A stretch of DNA of 64,000 bases from UBA987 sp002292105 (GTDB lineage: Bacteria; Bacteroidota; Bacteroidia; NS11-12g; UBA9320), in contig OX044357.1 of the NCBI GenBank assembly GCA_943846675.1, positions 620,001-684,000 of the forward strand, in the 5' to 3' direction. Every line of letters starts with the position of its first letter. Position 1 is the stretch's first letter. The notes below the pieces were generated by a model, which worked only from the letters and a program-made list of their open reading frames with translations, did not search any database and was not told the DNA's origin. This document shows, in pieces, positions 33,751 to 42,733 of this stretch. Made by a program: the position numbers and the translations under genes.

Positions 33751-36200
33751 ACACGCTTAACGCGTTGCGATACACTGGTCATAATCTCATACGGAATGGT
33801 GTTTGTTATTTTGGCGATATCCACTATGCTCGGTGATTTGCCAAAAACGATGACTTCGTCGCCTTCATTACAACTAATGTCGGTCACGTCGCACATGGTC
33901 ATGTCCATGCAAATATTGCCTACAATGCGCGCTTCTTCATTGTTAATATTGAACCAACCTTTCCCCCTGCTCAGTAATCGATTTAATCCGTCTGCATAGC
34001 CTATAGCTACTACAGCAATCTGACGGTCGTAGTCAACAGAATCCAAATTTCCATACCCAATGCCTTGACCTGCTTTTACCGTTCTTATTTGTGAAACGAA
34101 GGATTTTAGCGTGCTCACAGGTACGATGCGCTTCTGAGCCGATTGAGATGGATGGAACCCGTATAAACCCACTCCGAGTCTTATCATGTCCATCTGTCCT
34201 TCTTTTAGTCGAATAGCTCCTGCTGAATTAGAAATGTGTTTTAATGGATTATAGCCCAAGCCGGATTTAAACGCAACGTGAAATGCGTTCAAACTAGCAA
34301 TCTGGCTAATGCTAAGGATGTCGTGTTGAGGGTCTTCGGAAGCGGCAAAATGGCTAAAAATAGATTGAATGCGGATGCTTGGTTCGTTCTTGAGTACTCG
34401 GATTACCTCTTCGATTTCGTCTAAATCAAATCCAAGACGATTCATGCCAGTATTCACTTCGATATGAGCCTTTGCTGTTTCAATGGCCTTACGTTTAACC
34501 GCTTTTACATACATTTTTAAACTCCTGAAGTTGTAGAGTTCAGGTTCTAAGGCATAGTCAAGCATCGCGTCGTATGAATCTTCATCGGAATTCATAACCA
34601 TTATCGGGAGCTTTATTCCTTTTTTACGCAAAGCGATTCCCTCATCTGCATAGGCCACACCGAGATAATCAATGTTGTTGAATTGGAGGAAATGAGCAAT
34701 TTCGTCTCCGCCGCTCCCGTATGAAAATGCTTTAACCATCACCATAATCTTGGTAGATGCGTCCACCAACGACTTAAAATAGTTCAAGTTTTGTTGAAGG
34801 GCATTTAAGTCAATTTCAAGAACGGTATTGTGCACTTTTAACTGAAGGAGTCGTTCAATTTTTTCGAACTCAAAGGATCTACCCCCTTTAAGCAAAATAG
34901 CTTCGTTCGCGAAATCGGTTGTGTCAATATGGTCTAAGAAGTCTTGGGTAGAAGTGTAAAATGACTGCGATGGCAAATCAAACAGAAACTGGTGTTCAGT
35001 TATTCTTGGACCAATGCCTATTAGTTTTGAATACTGGTGTTTCTTTAAAAAGTTGTGGACGTTGGTGTATAAATCTCTGTCTGAAAGGCTAGACTGTTCT
35101 ACGTCGGAGAGTATTATCGTTTTACTCAGTTGTGAATGACGTTGTGCAGCCCAATCTAAGGCGATTTCAATTGATGTAAGGTCTGAATTGTAAAAGTCTG
35201 AGATTAACTGGCAATCCTGAATGCCCGCCTTTTGATTTAAGCGCATCTCTATCGGGTGGAGGTTGGCCAATTCCGATATTACCGTTGATTGATCGGCATC
35301 TAAAAACAAGGACAACACCCATGCATGCATCGCATTTTCAAACGAAGCGTCATCTTCAAAAGGGATTGTTGCAACATGTTTTTTATTCCCAATCAATACT
35401 TTGACTTTGGTACTATTTTCTAAAGAGATTCGGTCTATAACCTTTACGTTTGATCTTATGGAATCAGACCAGGTAAAAGGCGTGATTTTATTTTCTTCAA
35501 CAAACCTGTCAATGATGTCCGTAAGTAAATTCTGTTCTCTGCGGTATATCAAAGTTTTGACATTGCGGAATAAGTGTAGTTTTTCGTAAATTTTTTCCGT
35601 TTCGTTAACAAAACCGGCCGAGTGTGCATCCCCAATATTGGTAAATATGCCTATCGTTGGGTCTATGATTTCTGCCAGTACCGACATTTCTCCTTTTTGA
35701 GATATCCCGGATTCAAATATGCCAAGTTGATTTAGTGGATTCAAGGGGAGGACAGAAAGTGGCACACCTACTTGGCTGTTATAGCTTTTCGGGTTTCTAG
35801 AAATGTTGTAGGTTTTGTAAAGCAATTGATAGCACCATTCTTTGACAATGGTTTTTCCGTTCGAACCGGTTATACCGACAATTGGAAAGTCAATTGTATG
35901 CCTGTGAAATTTGGCAATTTGTTGAAGCGCTTTGAGTACATGTGGAACGATAATATAGTTCCCAGAATCTGCATACAATCTAGGCTGATTATCTACCAAA
36001 AAATTTGAAAACCCAGCTTCAATTAGGGCCTCGATATAGTCATGTCCGTCGTGTTGCTCGCCAGTAATGGCACAAAACAGCGCACCTAGTGGGTTAGACT
36101 TCTTTCGACTATCAATGAATATGTCTTCAATGATGACACGCGGGTCGCCTATAACTTTCCCGTTAACAATTTCTGCTATTTTCGCAAGGCTGTATTGCAC
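33735..36200 (-). CDS. Bifunctional MurF ligase / alanine racemase
   Basis: A fusion typical of Bacteroidota. Residues 1 to about 450 are MurF (UDP-MurNAc-tripeptide:D-Ala-D-Ala ligase) with the ATP loop GITGSNGKT at 109-117; about 455 to 821 is alanine racemase with the PLP lysine in MVKAFSYGSGG (Lys490). One protein thus supplies D-Ala and adds the dipeptide to the peptidoglycan precursor. I set the start at GTG 36200 (VQYSLAKIAEIVNG): it matches the usual family opening, sits four bases after a perfect -7 element and gives 821 residues. The longer frames (ATG 36263, TTG 36272) begin upstream of that promoter. Confidence 0.92.
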   Translation of the reverse strand: MQYSLAKIAEIVNGKVIGDPRVIIEDIFIDSRKKSNPLGALFCAITGEQHDGHDYIEALIEAGFSNFLVDNQPRLYADSGNYIIVPHVLKALQQIAKFHRHTIDFPIVGITGSNGKTIVKEWCYQLLYKTYNISRNPKSYNSQVGVPLSVLPLNPLNQLGIFESGISQKGEMSVLAEIIDPTIGIFTNIGDAHSAGFVNETEKIYEKLHLFRNVKTLIYRREQNLLTDIIDRFVEENKITPFTWSDSIRSNVKVIDRISLENSTKVKVLIGNKKHVATIPFEDDASFENAMHAWVLSLFLDADQSTVISELANLHPIEMRLNQKAGIQDCQLISDFYNSDLTSIEIALDWAAQRHSQLSKTIILSDVEQSSLSDRDLYTNVHNFLKKHQYSKLIGIGPRITEHQFLFDLPSQSFYTSTQDFLDHIDTTDFANEAILLKGGRSFEFEKIERLLQLKVHNTVLEIDLNALQQNLNYFKSLVDASTKIMVMVKAFSYGSGGDEIAHFLQFNNIDYLGVAYADEGIALRKKGIKLPIMVMNSDEDSYDAMLDYALEPELYNFRSLKMYVKAVKRKAIETAKAHIEVNTGMNRLGFDLDEIEEVIRVLKNEPSIRIQSIFSHFAASEDPQHDILSISQIASLNAFHVAFKSGLGYNPLKHISNSAGAIRLKEGQMDMIRLGVGLYGFHPSQSAQKRIVPVSTLKSFVSQIRTVKAGQGIGYGNLDSVDYDRQIAVVAIGYADGLNRLLSRGKGWFNINNEEARIVGNICMDMTMCDVTDISCNEGDEVIVFGKSPSIVDIAKITNTIPYEIMTSVSQRVKRVYSEE

Positions 36201-36204
36201 TAGG

Positions 36205-36212
36205 CAAAAATA
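36205..36212 (-). promoter_or_regulatory. -7 element TATTTTTG of murF-alr
   Basis: Perfect TAnnTTTG on the minus strand, four bases before the GTG at 36200; it decides the start codon and predicts a leaderless GTG-start mRNA. Confidence 0.55.
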
Positions 36213-36274
36213 ACGAAGCTTGGGAGAGAAACAGCAATACCCGTTAATTGTAAATTCAGGCATATAGGTCAATA

Positions 36275-36769
36275 ATGTTTGACTCAGACCACAACATAAA
36301 CCGCCCTAAAAAGGACTATAATCAGGCTTGGATAGCAATCCAAAAGTTTTGTGCGTACCAAGAACGTTGTCATAAAGAAGTGCGCTCTAGATTATATGAA
36401 TATGGTTTAGGAACAGAAGATGTCGAAGAGCTTATCTGTAAGCTTATAGAGGACAACTACATCAACGAGGAGCGTTTTGCTATAGCCTATGCACGAGGCA
36501 AGTTTAGGGTTAAAAAATGGGGTCGACTTAAAATTGTTTCCGAACTCAAGTTTCGACAGATCAGTCCGTTTTGTATTAAGAAGGGTTTGAAGGAGATAGA
36601 TGACCAACTGTATGCAGAAACCTTACGTGATCTTGTTGTGAAAAAGGACCATGAATACAGGTCTACCACCAATCGATTTGCACGAAACAAGAAGATTGCG
36701 AATTATTGCTTTAACAAAGGGTACGAGTCGGAGCTAATCTGGCAAGAAATACAGAATCTAGGGAAATAA
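36275..36769 (+). CDS. recX: RecX family regulatory protein
   Basis: A 164-residue all-helical protein with RecX three-helix repeats: AWIAIQKFCAYQERCHKEVRSRLYEYG, ICKLIEDNYINEERFAIAYARGKFRVKKWG and IANYCFNKGYESELIWQEIQNL. RecX binds the RecA filament and limits recombinase activity. It is divergent from murF-alr (74 bp between starts), and a hairpin terminator follows. Confidence 0.9.
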   Translation: MFDSDHNINRPKKDYNQAWIAIQKFCAYQERCHKEVRSRLYEYGLGTEDVEELICKLIEDNYINEERFAIAYARGKFRVKKWGRLKIVSELKFRQISPFCIKKGLKEIDDQLYAETLRDLVVKKDHEYRSTTNRFARNKKIANYCFNKGYESELIWQEIQNLGK

Positions 36770-36771
36770 AA

Positions 36772-36790
36772 AAAGGGCTCAAGGCCCTTT
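36772..36790. terminator. Hairpin terminator between recX and the barrel gene
   Basis: A 7-bp stem AAAGGGC/GCCCTTT (36772-36778, 36784-36790) with loop TCAAG, flanked by an A-tract on the left and a T-rich stretch on the right; it can serve both convergent genes. Confidence 0.7.
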
Positions 36791-36815
36791 CTCTATAAAA
36801 TTTTTGGTATATAAT

Positions 36816-37538
36816 CTAACGCTTATGGCGTGTTGTGTATTTACGTTTAGTCAGTTTTTGCGTAAAGAATACAGAAACCTGAATAGCACTATTATTTGCT
36901 GAATAACCAGCTCTTTTGTCAAAGTTCGAGAAGCCCATTAAGTAACGTGCATCTAAACCAAGTCTTTTCATATCGTCCTCATCCATTTTGAAAGACATAC
37001 CTAGTCCAGCCATAATGCCAAAATCGATAGCATTGTAATCTGTTGATGGGATGTCAGCATTAACAGCAGGAGTCACTTCAGTTGGAGTGGTTGTCTTTGT
37101 CCCTTGAGTTGCAGATAAAGCGTATCCAAAAAATCCACCACCATATAAATGAAACGAGGCTGATGATTTTTTCACTCTATAAGGAACGAGGTTGTCAGGC
37201 ATGATTGGTTTTTCAAAGTTGATGTATACCGGAACCTGAACATACATGGAGTTCGTTGTTGTTTCCGTAGTTACGTCATTGACAATTAGCTTTTGCTTGT
37301 TACCCATTGTAGATACGGTCGCATCCATCTGAACAGACAACTTTTTCATAAACTGATATTTAGAAGTCAAACCACCGTGGAAACCCATTATTGAGATGTT
37401 GTCTACTCCAGATGTGTTATGTGACATGTTTGACATGTTTAATCCAGCTCTAGGCCCAAGATAAAACTGAGCAGAAGCAGTGCCAATGCTAAGCGCTATA
37501 ACACTTACCAAAGCGATTATTTTATTCATTTTGTTCAT
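36816..37538 (-). CDS. Outer-membrane beta-barrel protein (PorT/OMP_b-brl_2 type)
   Basis: A 240-residue protein with a signal peptide (IIALVSVIALSIGTASAQ) and the small-barrel opening FYLGPRAGLNMSNMS, then alternating strands (GFHGGLTSKYQFMKKLSVQMDATVS, FGIMAGLGMSFKM, RLGLDARYLMGFSNF). Such barrels are widespread in Bacteroidota; one member, PorT, belongs to T9SS, but there is no specific sign of that here. The C-terminus carries a basic tail (KRKYTTRHKR) after the last strand, unusual for a barrel. A -7 element lies at 37565-37572. Confidence 0.82.
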   Translation of the reverse strand: MNKMNKIIALVSVIALSIGTASAQFYLGPRAGLNMSNMSHNTSGVDNISIMGFHGGLTSKYQFMKKLSVQMDATVSTMGNKQKLIVNDVTTETTTNSMYVQVPVYINFEKPIMPDNLVPYRVKKSSASFHLYGGGFFGYALSATQGTKTTTPTEVTPAVNADIPSTDYNAIDFGIMAGLGMSFKMDEDDMKRLGLDARYLMGFSNFDKRAGYSANNSAIQVSVFFTQKLTKRKYTTRHKR

Positions 37539-37564
37539 AATTTTTGAGATAGTTCGAACTGTTG

Positions 37565-37572
37565 CAAATATA
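37565..37572 (-). promoter_or_regulatory. -7 element TATATTTG of the barrel gene
   Basis: Perfect TAnnTTTG on the minus strand, 26 bases upstream of the ATG at 37538. Confidence 0.5.
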
Positions 37573-37657
37573 TACTAACAAACGTATCGAACGAAAATTT
37601 GGTATGAATTAACATGTAATTGGTCAATGATTTGGTTTAACTAAGCAACCAGTGGGT

Positions 37658-37665
37658 TAATTTTG
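37658..37665 (+). promoter_or_regulatory. -7 element TAATTTTG of the lptB set
   Basis: Perfect TAnnTTTG, 32 bases upstream of the lptB ATG at 37698. Confidence 0.5.
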
Positions 37666-37697
37666 TCATCTTAAGAAGGTCATTCACAGTTCAACTA

Positions 37698-38420
37698 ATG
37701 AAATTAAGAGCAGAAAACTTAGTCAAGCAGTATAAACGGAGAAAGGTGGTTAATCAAGTTAGTCTCGAAGTTAACCAAGGTGAAATTGTCGGATTGCTTG
37801 GGCCAAACGGTGCTGGTAAAACAACCACGTTTTATATGGTTGTTGGGCTTATCAAGGCTGATGAAGGCAAGGTGTTTTTAGACAATCAAGAAATTACCAA
37901 CCAGGCCATGTATCAACGTGCACGAAAAGGCGTTGGTTATTTGCCTCAAGAAGCTTCTGTTTTTAGAAATCTTACAGTAGAGGATAATATCAAAGCCGTG
38001 CTGGAGTTAACGACAATGTCAAAACAGGAACAAGTAGAACAACTGGAATCTTTAATCAATGAATTTAGCTTGAACAAGGTTCGGAAGAATATGGGAAATG
38101 TGCTGTCTGGTGGAGAACGTCGTAGAACGGAAATTGCTAGAGCCTTAGCCGTAAGCCCTAATTTTATTTTGTTGGATGAGCCTTTTGCAGGCGTTGATCC
38201 AATTGCTGTAGAAGACATACAAGAGATTATCAGAAAATTGACAAAAAAGAACATTGGGGTTTTGATTACCGACCATAATGTACATGAGACGTTAAATATT
38301 ACGGATCGGGCTTATTTGCTTTTTGAAGGTGAAATATTGATGGCTGGAACTGCACAAGAACTGGCTGACGACGAAAGGGTACGGTCCGTATACCTGGGTA
38401 AAAACTTCGAACTTAGATGA
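37698..38420 (+). CDS. lptB: LPS export ABC transporter ATPase LptB
   Basis: A 240-residue ABC ATPase that powers lipopolysaccharide extraction from the inner membrane (LptB2FG). Walker A is GPNGAGKT at 35-42, the Q-loop LPQEASVFRNLTVEDNI and signature LSGGERRR identify LptB within the ABC group, and FILLDEPFAGVDPIAVEDIQ is Walker B. The next gene starts inside its stop codon (ATGA overlap), so they are co-translated. LptFG are not in this window. Confidence 0.95.
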   Translation: MKLRAENLVKQYKRRKVVNQVSLEVNQGEIVGLLGPNGAGKTTTFYMVVGLIKADEGKVFLDNQEITNQAMYQRARKGVGYLPQEASVFRNLTVEDNIKAVLELTTMSKQEQVEQLESLINEFSLNKVRKNMGNVLSGGERRRTEIARALAVSPNFILLDEPFAGVDPIAVEDIQEIIRKLTKKNIGVLITDHNVHETLNITDRAYLLFEGEILMAGTAQELADDERVRSVYLGKNFELR

Positions 38421-38947
38421 TACGTAAAACGATATTTACTTTATGTCTCCTAATTATTGGAGGTAGTTTTATTTCTGTCGGGAAAAGCAAGAATAATGGG
38501 TTTTACGGCTACAAAGGTGCGGGCAAAATCATTTCGAAGTTGCAACGCACAATCCTTGAAGAGGACGCAGATTTTATTTATGGGTTTCAATCTTATAACC
38601 AAAATCAAATAACCGGGTCAGCCTGTTTTTATAACCAACCAAGCAATACACTGCACTATGTATTGACGAATGAAAACGGACACACACTTCATTTTCTTAT
38701 ACCTATTTTAAACCTAGATCACGTAAATAGTGTCGCAGACCAGGATGCAGATAAATCGTTTATAGAGTTGGTATATTCTGATCAGCTGGGCATGAAGGTT
38801 AAAGAGCATAATGCTAAGAGTAGGATAATTTTTAGCTTACAATTTACTTCATTTCAACTGCCAGTGGGTAAGTCAATAGATCCTAACGATTTGTTAAAGC
38901 TATTCAATTCCCTCATTAAGAAAGCCAATAAATATCAAGGCGGCTAA
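38417..38947 (+). CDS. Secreted protein of unknown function downstream of lptB
   Basis: A 176-residue protein with a signal peptide (RKTIFTLCLLIIGGSFISVG). The mature part has no recognised motif; it has alternating beta-like segments (ADFIYGFQSYNQNQITGSACFYN, HYVLTNENGHTLHFLIPIL). Its ATG overlaps the lptB stop by four bases and its TAA overlaps the next ATG (TAATG), so the three genes form a tight translational unit. Periplasmic localisation is likely. Confidence 0.75.
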   Translation: MIRKTIFTLCLLIIGGSFISVGKSKNNGFYGYKGAGKIISKLQRTILEEDADFIYGFQSYNQNQITGSACFYNQPSNTLHYVLTNENGHTLHFLIPILNLDHVNSVADQDADKSFIELVYSDQLGMKVKEHNAKSRIIFSLQFTSFQLPVGKSIDPNDLLKLFNSLIKKANKYQGG

Positions 38948-39486
38948 TGGTCAGATTCGGCGTCATATTGACCGTTGTACTGCTCACATCGTGTGGAACT
39001 AAGATAGATATTCCCGTTACAACTGAAGGCGCTAAACTGGATATTTCAGGTCAAAAAGTAGCCTTAATGTGGTTAGCACCTGATTGCCCTTTGTGTCAAT
39101 TATACAGCACTAGTTTCTGTGAACTTGCTGCTTCTTCAACAAAGGATATATCCTTTTATGGCGTTCTTCCTGGCAATCATTATGGTGAAGAGGAGATACG
39201 TCATTTTAAAGATTCTTTTGCTTTTAACTTAGATATTATTGCAGACAAAGATTACGGGCTGTCTAAAAAGCTTTCCGCGACAATAACACCCGAATTTTTT
39301 CTATTGGATTCTGGTTATCAAGTGCTTTATTCTGGGAAATTTGACGATTGGGCAACAGACCTAAGTCAAAAGAAATTGAAGCCCTCTGCACATTATTTTA
39401 AGGACGCGATCCAGGCGTTTTCCAATGGTACTAAGATTGAAATCGACCATGTCGACCCAGTTGGGTGCACAATTGAATATGATTAA
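38947..39486 (+). CDS. Thioredoxin-fold (redoxin-like) lipoprotein with CxxC
   Basis: A 179-residue lipoprotein (lipobox LLTSC, Cys16) with a thioredoxin-like fold. The redox motif is APDCPLCQLY (Cys47-Pro-Leu-Cys50); the cis-Pro region is SATITPEFFLL. The C-terminal tail HVDPVGCTIEY holds a further cysteine, a feature I associate with redoxin-domain proteins found next to haem/copper enzymes. It directly precedes the cytochrome c/monooxygenase fusion (32 bp) and may deliver electrons or mature its haem or copper sites. Confidence 0.8.
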   Translation: MVRFGVILTVVLLTSCGTKIDIPVTTEGAKLDISGQKVALMWLAPDCPLCQLYSTSFCELAASSTKDISFYGVLPGNHYGEEEIRHFKDSFAFNLDIIADKDYGLSKKLSATITPEFFLLDSGYQVLYSGKFDDWATDLSQKKLKPSAHYFKDAIQAFSNGTKIEIDHVDPVGCTIEYD

Positions 39487-39506
39487 GTCTTATCCAGTGT
39501 AATTTT

Positions 39507-39514
39507 TAAGTTTG
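39507..39514 (+). promoter_or_regulatory. -7 element TAAGTTTG of the cytochrome/monooxygenase gene
   Basis: Perfect TAnnTTTG, four bases before the ATG at 39519, in the 32-bp gap after the redoxin gene; it would allow transcription apart from the lptB set. Confidence 0.5.
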
Positions 39515-39518
39515 TACC

Positions 39519-40949
39519 ATGGCGAACAAAGTCAGCAAAAAAAAACTTCTTGTCTTAATCATCTTATCGTTTGGCTTAACGATGTTGGTGTATAACCCGA
39601 TAAAGAAAGCTTTAGTAGCACCCAAGAAGTCAAAAACAACCGCAGTGCCAACTCAGGTATTTTACGCGAATCACATCGCTACAATTTTGAATGATCACTG
39701 CATCACCTGTCATAGGTCAAATGGGAGCGCTCCATTTACATTAGACGCATACAACAAAGTATTTCGAAAAAAGACCACCATGAGAAAGGTGATTGAAAAA
39801 GGAATAATGCCGCCGTGGCCAGCCGACCCGACTTACAGTCACTTTATTGGTGAAAATATTCTTACAGACGTTGAAAAGAAAACGATTTACCGGTGGATTG
39901 AACAAGGAGCCCGCTTTGGTGATAGTTCAAAACTACCTGAGGTGCCCAATTATAGCGCGGTATCAAATTTGGGTACACCTGATGTAACAGTATCAATGGA
40001 TTCCATCTTGGTTCCAGGGAACAACTTGGATAAGTTTTTTGTGGTTAAATCCCCATTCGAAATACCTCAAGATACATTTATACGCGCAATTGAGTTTGTT
40101 CCAGGACCAAATCAAATGGTACATCATTTAAATGCAGACTTGATTTTATTTGACGACAATAAAAAGGCAAATGTTTTTGACGGCATTCGTGTGGTTGATG
40201 AAGAAATTCATCCTGAAGAATATGAACTGGCCTATAAAGCTTTGAAAACACATCACGATGATGGGTCTGTGCCTTTCTTTTATCACAGCGCAGTAAACTA
40301 TCTACCTGGAGTTGTAGGCACTATTTATCCGGAAGGTATCGGTGGATATCGCGTCAATAAAAAAGGCGCATTCTTTGCAAGAGACATTCATTACGCGCCC
40401 ATTCAAAAAGACCAATGGGATCACAGTCATTATAACATATTCTATAGTAAAACCGCGCCAACTAGGTTGACTCAAGAAATGATGCTTGGAACCAATGGGT
40501 TAAGTCCCATTCGTCCTCAGTTGGTTATCCCCGCAGATTCGATTAAAACTTTCTCTACCCGGTATAGAATTCACGCAGACATGTCGGTTCTGACAATCAA
40601 CCCGCACATGCACTTGTTGGGTAAGTCTCTAAAAGCGTTTGCTGTTACTAAAACAAACGACACCATTCCGCTAATCAGAATCAATAGCTGGGATTTTAGG
40701 TGGCAGTATTTTTATACCTTTCCAAACATATTGAAACTACCTGAAGGTTCTGTGATTGTGGTTGAGGCTACGTTCGACAATACCGTTAACAACAAAAACA
40801 ACCCCAATAATCCTCCAATTACTGTGTCTGAGCGTTACGACGGAGATGGCGCATTGATGCGCACAACAGATGAGATGTTTCAGTTTATCATTACGTATTT
40901 AGACTACAAAGAGGCTGACGAGCAAATATCGTTAGATCCAGGGCTGTGA
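39519..40949 (+). CDS. Cytochrome c / copper type II monooxygenase-like fusion
   Basis: A 476-residue membrane-anchored periplasmic protein: N-terminal helix (KKLLVLIILSFGLTMLVY), then a cytochrome c-like domain with haem motif Cys61-x-x-Cys64-His65 and a likely axial Met97 (KGIMPPW), then a two-lobed domain like peptidylglycine alpha-hydroxylating monooxygenase (PHM). All six copper ligands of PHM have counterparts: His202-His203 and His291 (CuH), His363-x-His365 (NPHMH) and Met453 (CuM). It should hydroxylate an unknown substrate, with the haem domain possibly replacing ascorbate as electron donor. Preceded by a CxxC lipoprotein; its 3' end overlaps the convergent gene by 18 bp. Confidence 0.85.
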   Translation: MANKVSKKKLLVLIILSFGLTMLVYNPIKKALVAPKKSKTTAVPTQVFYANHIATILNDHCITCHRSNGSAPFTLDAYNKVFRKKTTMRKVIEKGIMPPWPADPTYSHFIGENILTDVEKKTIYRWIEQGARFGDSSKLPEVPNYSAVSNLGTPDVTVSMDSILVPGNNLDKFFVVKSPFEIPQDTFIRAIEFVPGPNQMVHHLNADLILFDDNKKANVFDGIRVVDEEIHPEEYELAYKALKTHHDDGSVPFFYHSAVNYLPGVVGTIYPEGIGGYRVNKKGAFFARDIHYAPIQKDQWDHSHYNIFYSKTAPTRLTQEMMLGTNGLSPIRPQLVIPADSIKTFSTRYRIHADMSVLTINPHMHLLGKSLKAFAVTKTNDTIPLIRINSWDFRWQYFYTFPNILKLPEGSVIVVEATFDNTVNNKNNPNNPPITVSERYDGDGALMRTTDEMFQFIITYLDYKEADEQISLDPGL

Positions 40950-41741
40950 TAGAAATCGATTTATGGAAAACCTATACGTTAGGTCAATACCAACAAATGA
41001 TTTTTGATATTTAAATTCAGCTACATCGCCAAACATAAAGTTGTAGGGTTCTATAATCTGTTGACCAGAATGACAAACTCTTAAGTCAATAAGGAACATG
41101 CGATGCGCATCTATTTTCGTACTAAACCCAATACTATATACGGCATTAAATTGAAGGTCTTGTTTTTGACGTGGGGCTGGGCCAAATGAAAAAGGGTCAA
41201 ATGCAGTCCCAACCACCTGCCTAGGTTGTGTAATGCCATCTTGCGTTACGACAGCACTATGCCCCAGTTTGTTGGCGTTAATGTACATGTCTTGAATGTT
41301 TGCCCCTAGTCCAAACCTAATATCCCACTTCTTATTTAACTCAGTCTGGCGAACCAGGCCAACACCGGCTTCGAACCCTGCGGCATACCGTTCGAAATCC
41401 CACGAAACATCGTGGTCAAACCCATGAATATCTTTTGGCATTCTAGCACTGTATCTGAGCGGTACGCTAAACAAATTGCCGCTCGCTTGTAAAATCCATT
41501 GAACTTTGGAGCTGTCGATTCGATTCAAGCCAAAATCAAGTCCAAAACCCAGTCCAATGGAATGAGACTGTTGTCCATTAAATTTTAACTCCTGAATATT
41601 AGCTGAGCATTCCGGTTTTTCAAATATTTTTTGTGTAATCGATGCCCTGGCGTGAACGGGCAATCGATTTTGCCCAAAGCTGTTTTGCGCAAATAATGAC
41701 AATAGGCTTAAAACGGTGAGACAAATTAGTTTGGTTTGCAT
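40932..41741 (-). CDS. Secreted outer-membrane beta-barrel-like protein, unknown
   Basis: A 269-residue protein with a signal peptide (LICLTVLSLLSLFAQNSFGQ) and alternating strands typical of outer-membrane barrels (HSIGLGFGLDFGLNRI, FEAGVGLVRQTELNKKWDIRFGLGANI, FVGIDLTYRFS). It is not the usual OMP_b-brl_2 length and I do not recognise a family. The start ATG at 41741 shares its position with the end of the upstream LuxE-like gene, so the two are translationally coupled. Confidence 0.72.
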   Translation of the reverse strand: MQTKLICLTVLSLLSLFAQNSFGQNRLPVHARASITQKIFEKPECSANIQELKFNGQQSHSIGLGFGLDFGLNRIDSSKVQWILQASGNLFSVPLRYSARMPKDIHGFDHDVSWDFERYAAGFEAGVGLVRQTELNKKWDIRFGLGANIQDMYINANKLGHSAVVTQDGITQPRQVVGTAFDPFSFGPAPRQKQDLQFNAVYSIGFSTKIDAHRMFLIDLRVCHSGQQIIEPYNFMFGDVAEFKYQKSFVGIDLTYRFSINRFLSQPWI

Positions 41742-42733
41742 TAGGCGATCAATAAATTACAACCACGTTGTTCACTGTAGTCGTAACGTCCAAGTACTTC
41801 AAAGCTATCATCTTTGTGCATTTTCCCAACATCTGAAGTTGCAATAAAACTGCAAGTTTCAATGTTGGCCAAATCGATGACACGAATCAAACCTGTTTTG
41901 CTAAGCTTGGCTTGTGTGAATGGATCATCCAATTGGCTTAAGGATACATGCATCCAAGGTGGTGCGACAAAACTGTTCTTATTGGTTAAGTATGCTTGAG
42001 AGAACAACTCGGTCATACCGTATTCTGAATGAATCTTGGCACCAGGGAATGCGCTTCCAATTTTATAATGCAGTTCCGCACGTGTAACTTCTTTTTGCCT
42101 TCCTTTCATGCCGCCAGTTTCGAGGATGGTCAAGTGATTGAAAGACTCTTTAAAGGAGAGGGTGAGATCTATTAAGGCAAAGCTCACGCCAATAAGCAGT
42201 GTTTTCTTGCCTTGCGACTCGTTGTATTTTAAGCGGCTGTCTAAAGAGTCATCTTCATCTAAATAGTAGCCACTGTTTTCATTTTCCGAAAGCTTAATCA
42301 ATTGGTCGACCATGGCAATCAGAGAGGAATGCTCGTTTTCTAGATAATTTGGCAACAATGCCATTATGCACCAATCGTTTATACTACCATAAACCCGTTC
42401 AAAACCAGAAGTGAAAGAGTGGTAGTACCAGGCAGGGTCATTGATGTAGTGTTTGCTAGTGTTGAGCCCAGTTGTGGAGCTACTTTCGAAATATTCAGTG
42501 CTTTCAGTAACCCAGTTGCCAGAGATAACTTGATGTTTTTTGAAAAGCTCTATAGGTAAAAATGGAATGTTACTGTAATGCGTTATTTCCTCAGGGTTGC
42601 CTGTAAGATGGTCAAGAAACTTTCGATAAACAGCATTTTCTTGCGCTTGATAACGAAATATTTCAAGCGCAATTTCGTTAAAATTGTGTTTATTTACATT
42701 AAATACATCGCTATACGACACTGGCAGATTCAT
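41741..42733 (-). CDS. LuxE-like acyl-protein synthetase
   Basis: A 330-residue protein of the LuxE/acyl-protein synthetase family (adenylate-forming, related to phenylacetate-CoA ligase). Visible motifs are NIPFLPIELFKKHQV, the Ser/Thr-rich phosphate loop SSSTTGLNTSKH, EYGMTELFSQ and the ATSDVGKM region near the end. The enzyme activates a carboxylic acid as acyl-AMP and passes it to a cysteine or thiol; in Bacteroidota the genes are often linked to aryl-lipid or surface-polymer synthesis. The start ATG at 42733 is preferred to TTG 42751, which lies before the -7 element. Its ATG overlaps the divergent lipoprotein's ATG within CATG. Confidence 0.82.
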   Translation of the reverse strand: MNLPVSYSDVFNVNKHNFNEIALEIFRYQAQENAVYRKFLDHLTGNPEEITHYSNIPFLPIELFKKHQVISGNWVTESTEYFESSSTTGLNTSKHYINDPAWYYHSFTSGFERVYGSINDWCIMALLPNYLENEHSSLIAMVDQLIKLSENENSGYYLDEDDSLDSRLKYNESQGKKTLLIGVSFALIDLTLSFKESFNHLTILETGGMKGRQKEVTRAELHYKIGSAFPGAKIHSEYGMTELFSQAYLTNKNSFVAPPWMHVSLSQLDDPFTQAKLSKTGLIRVIDLANIETCSFIATSDVGKMHKDDSFEVLGRYDYSEQRGCNLLIA

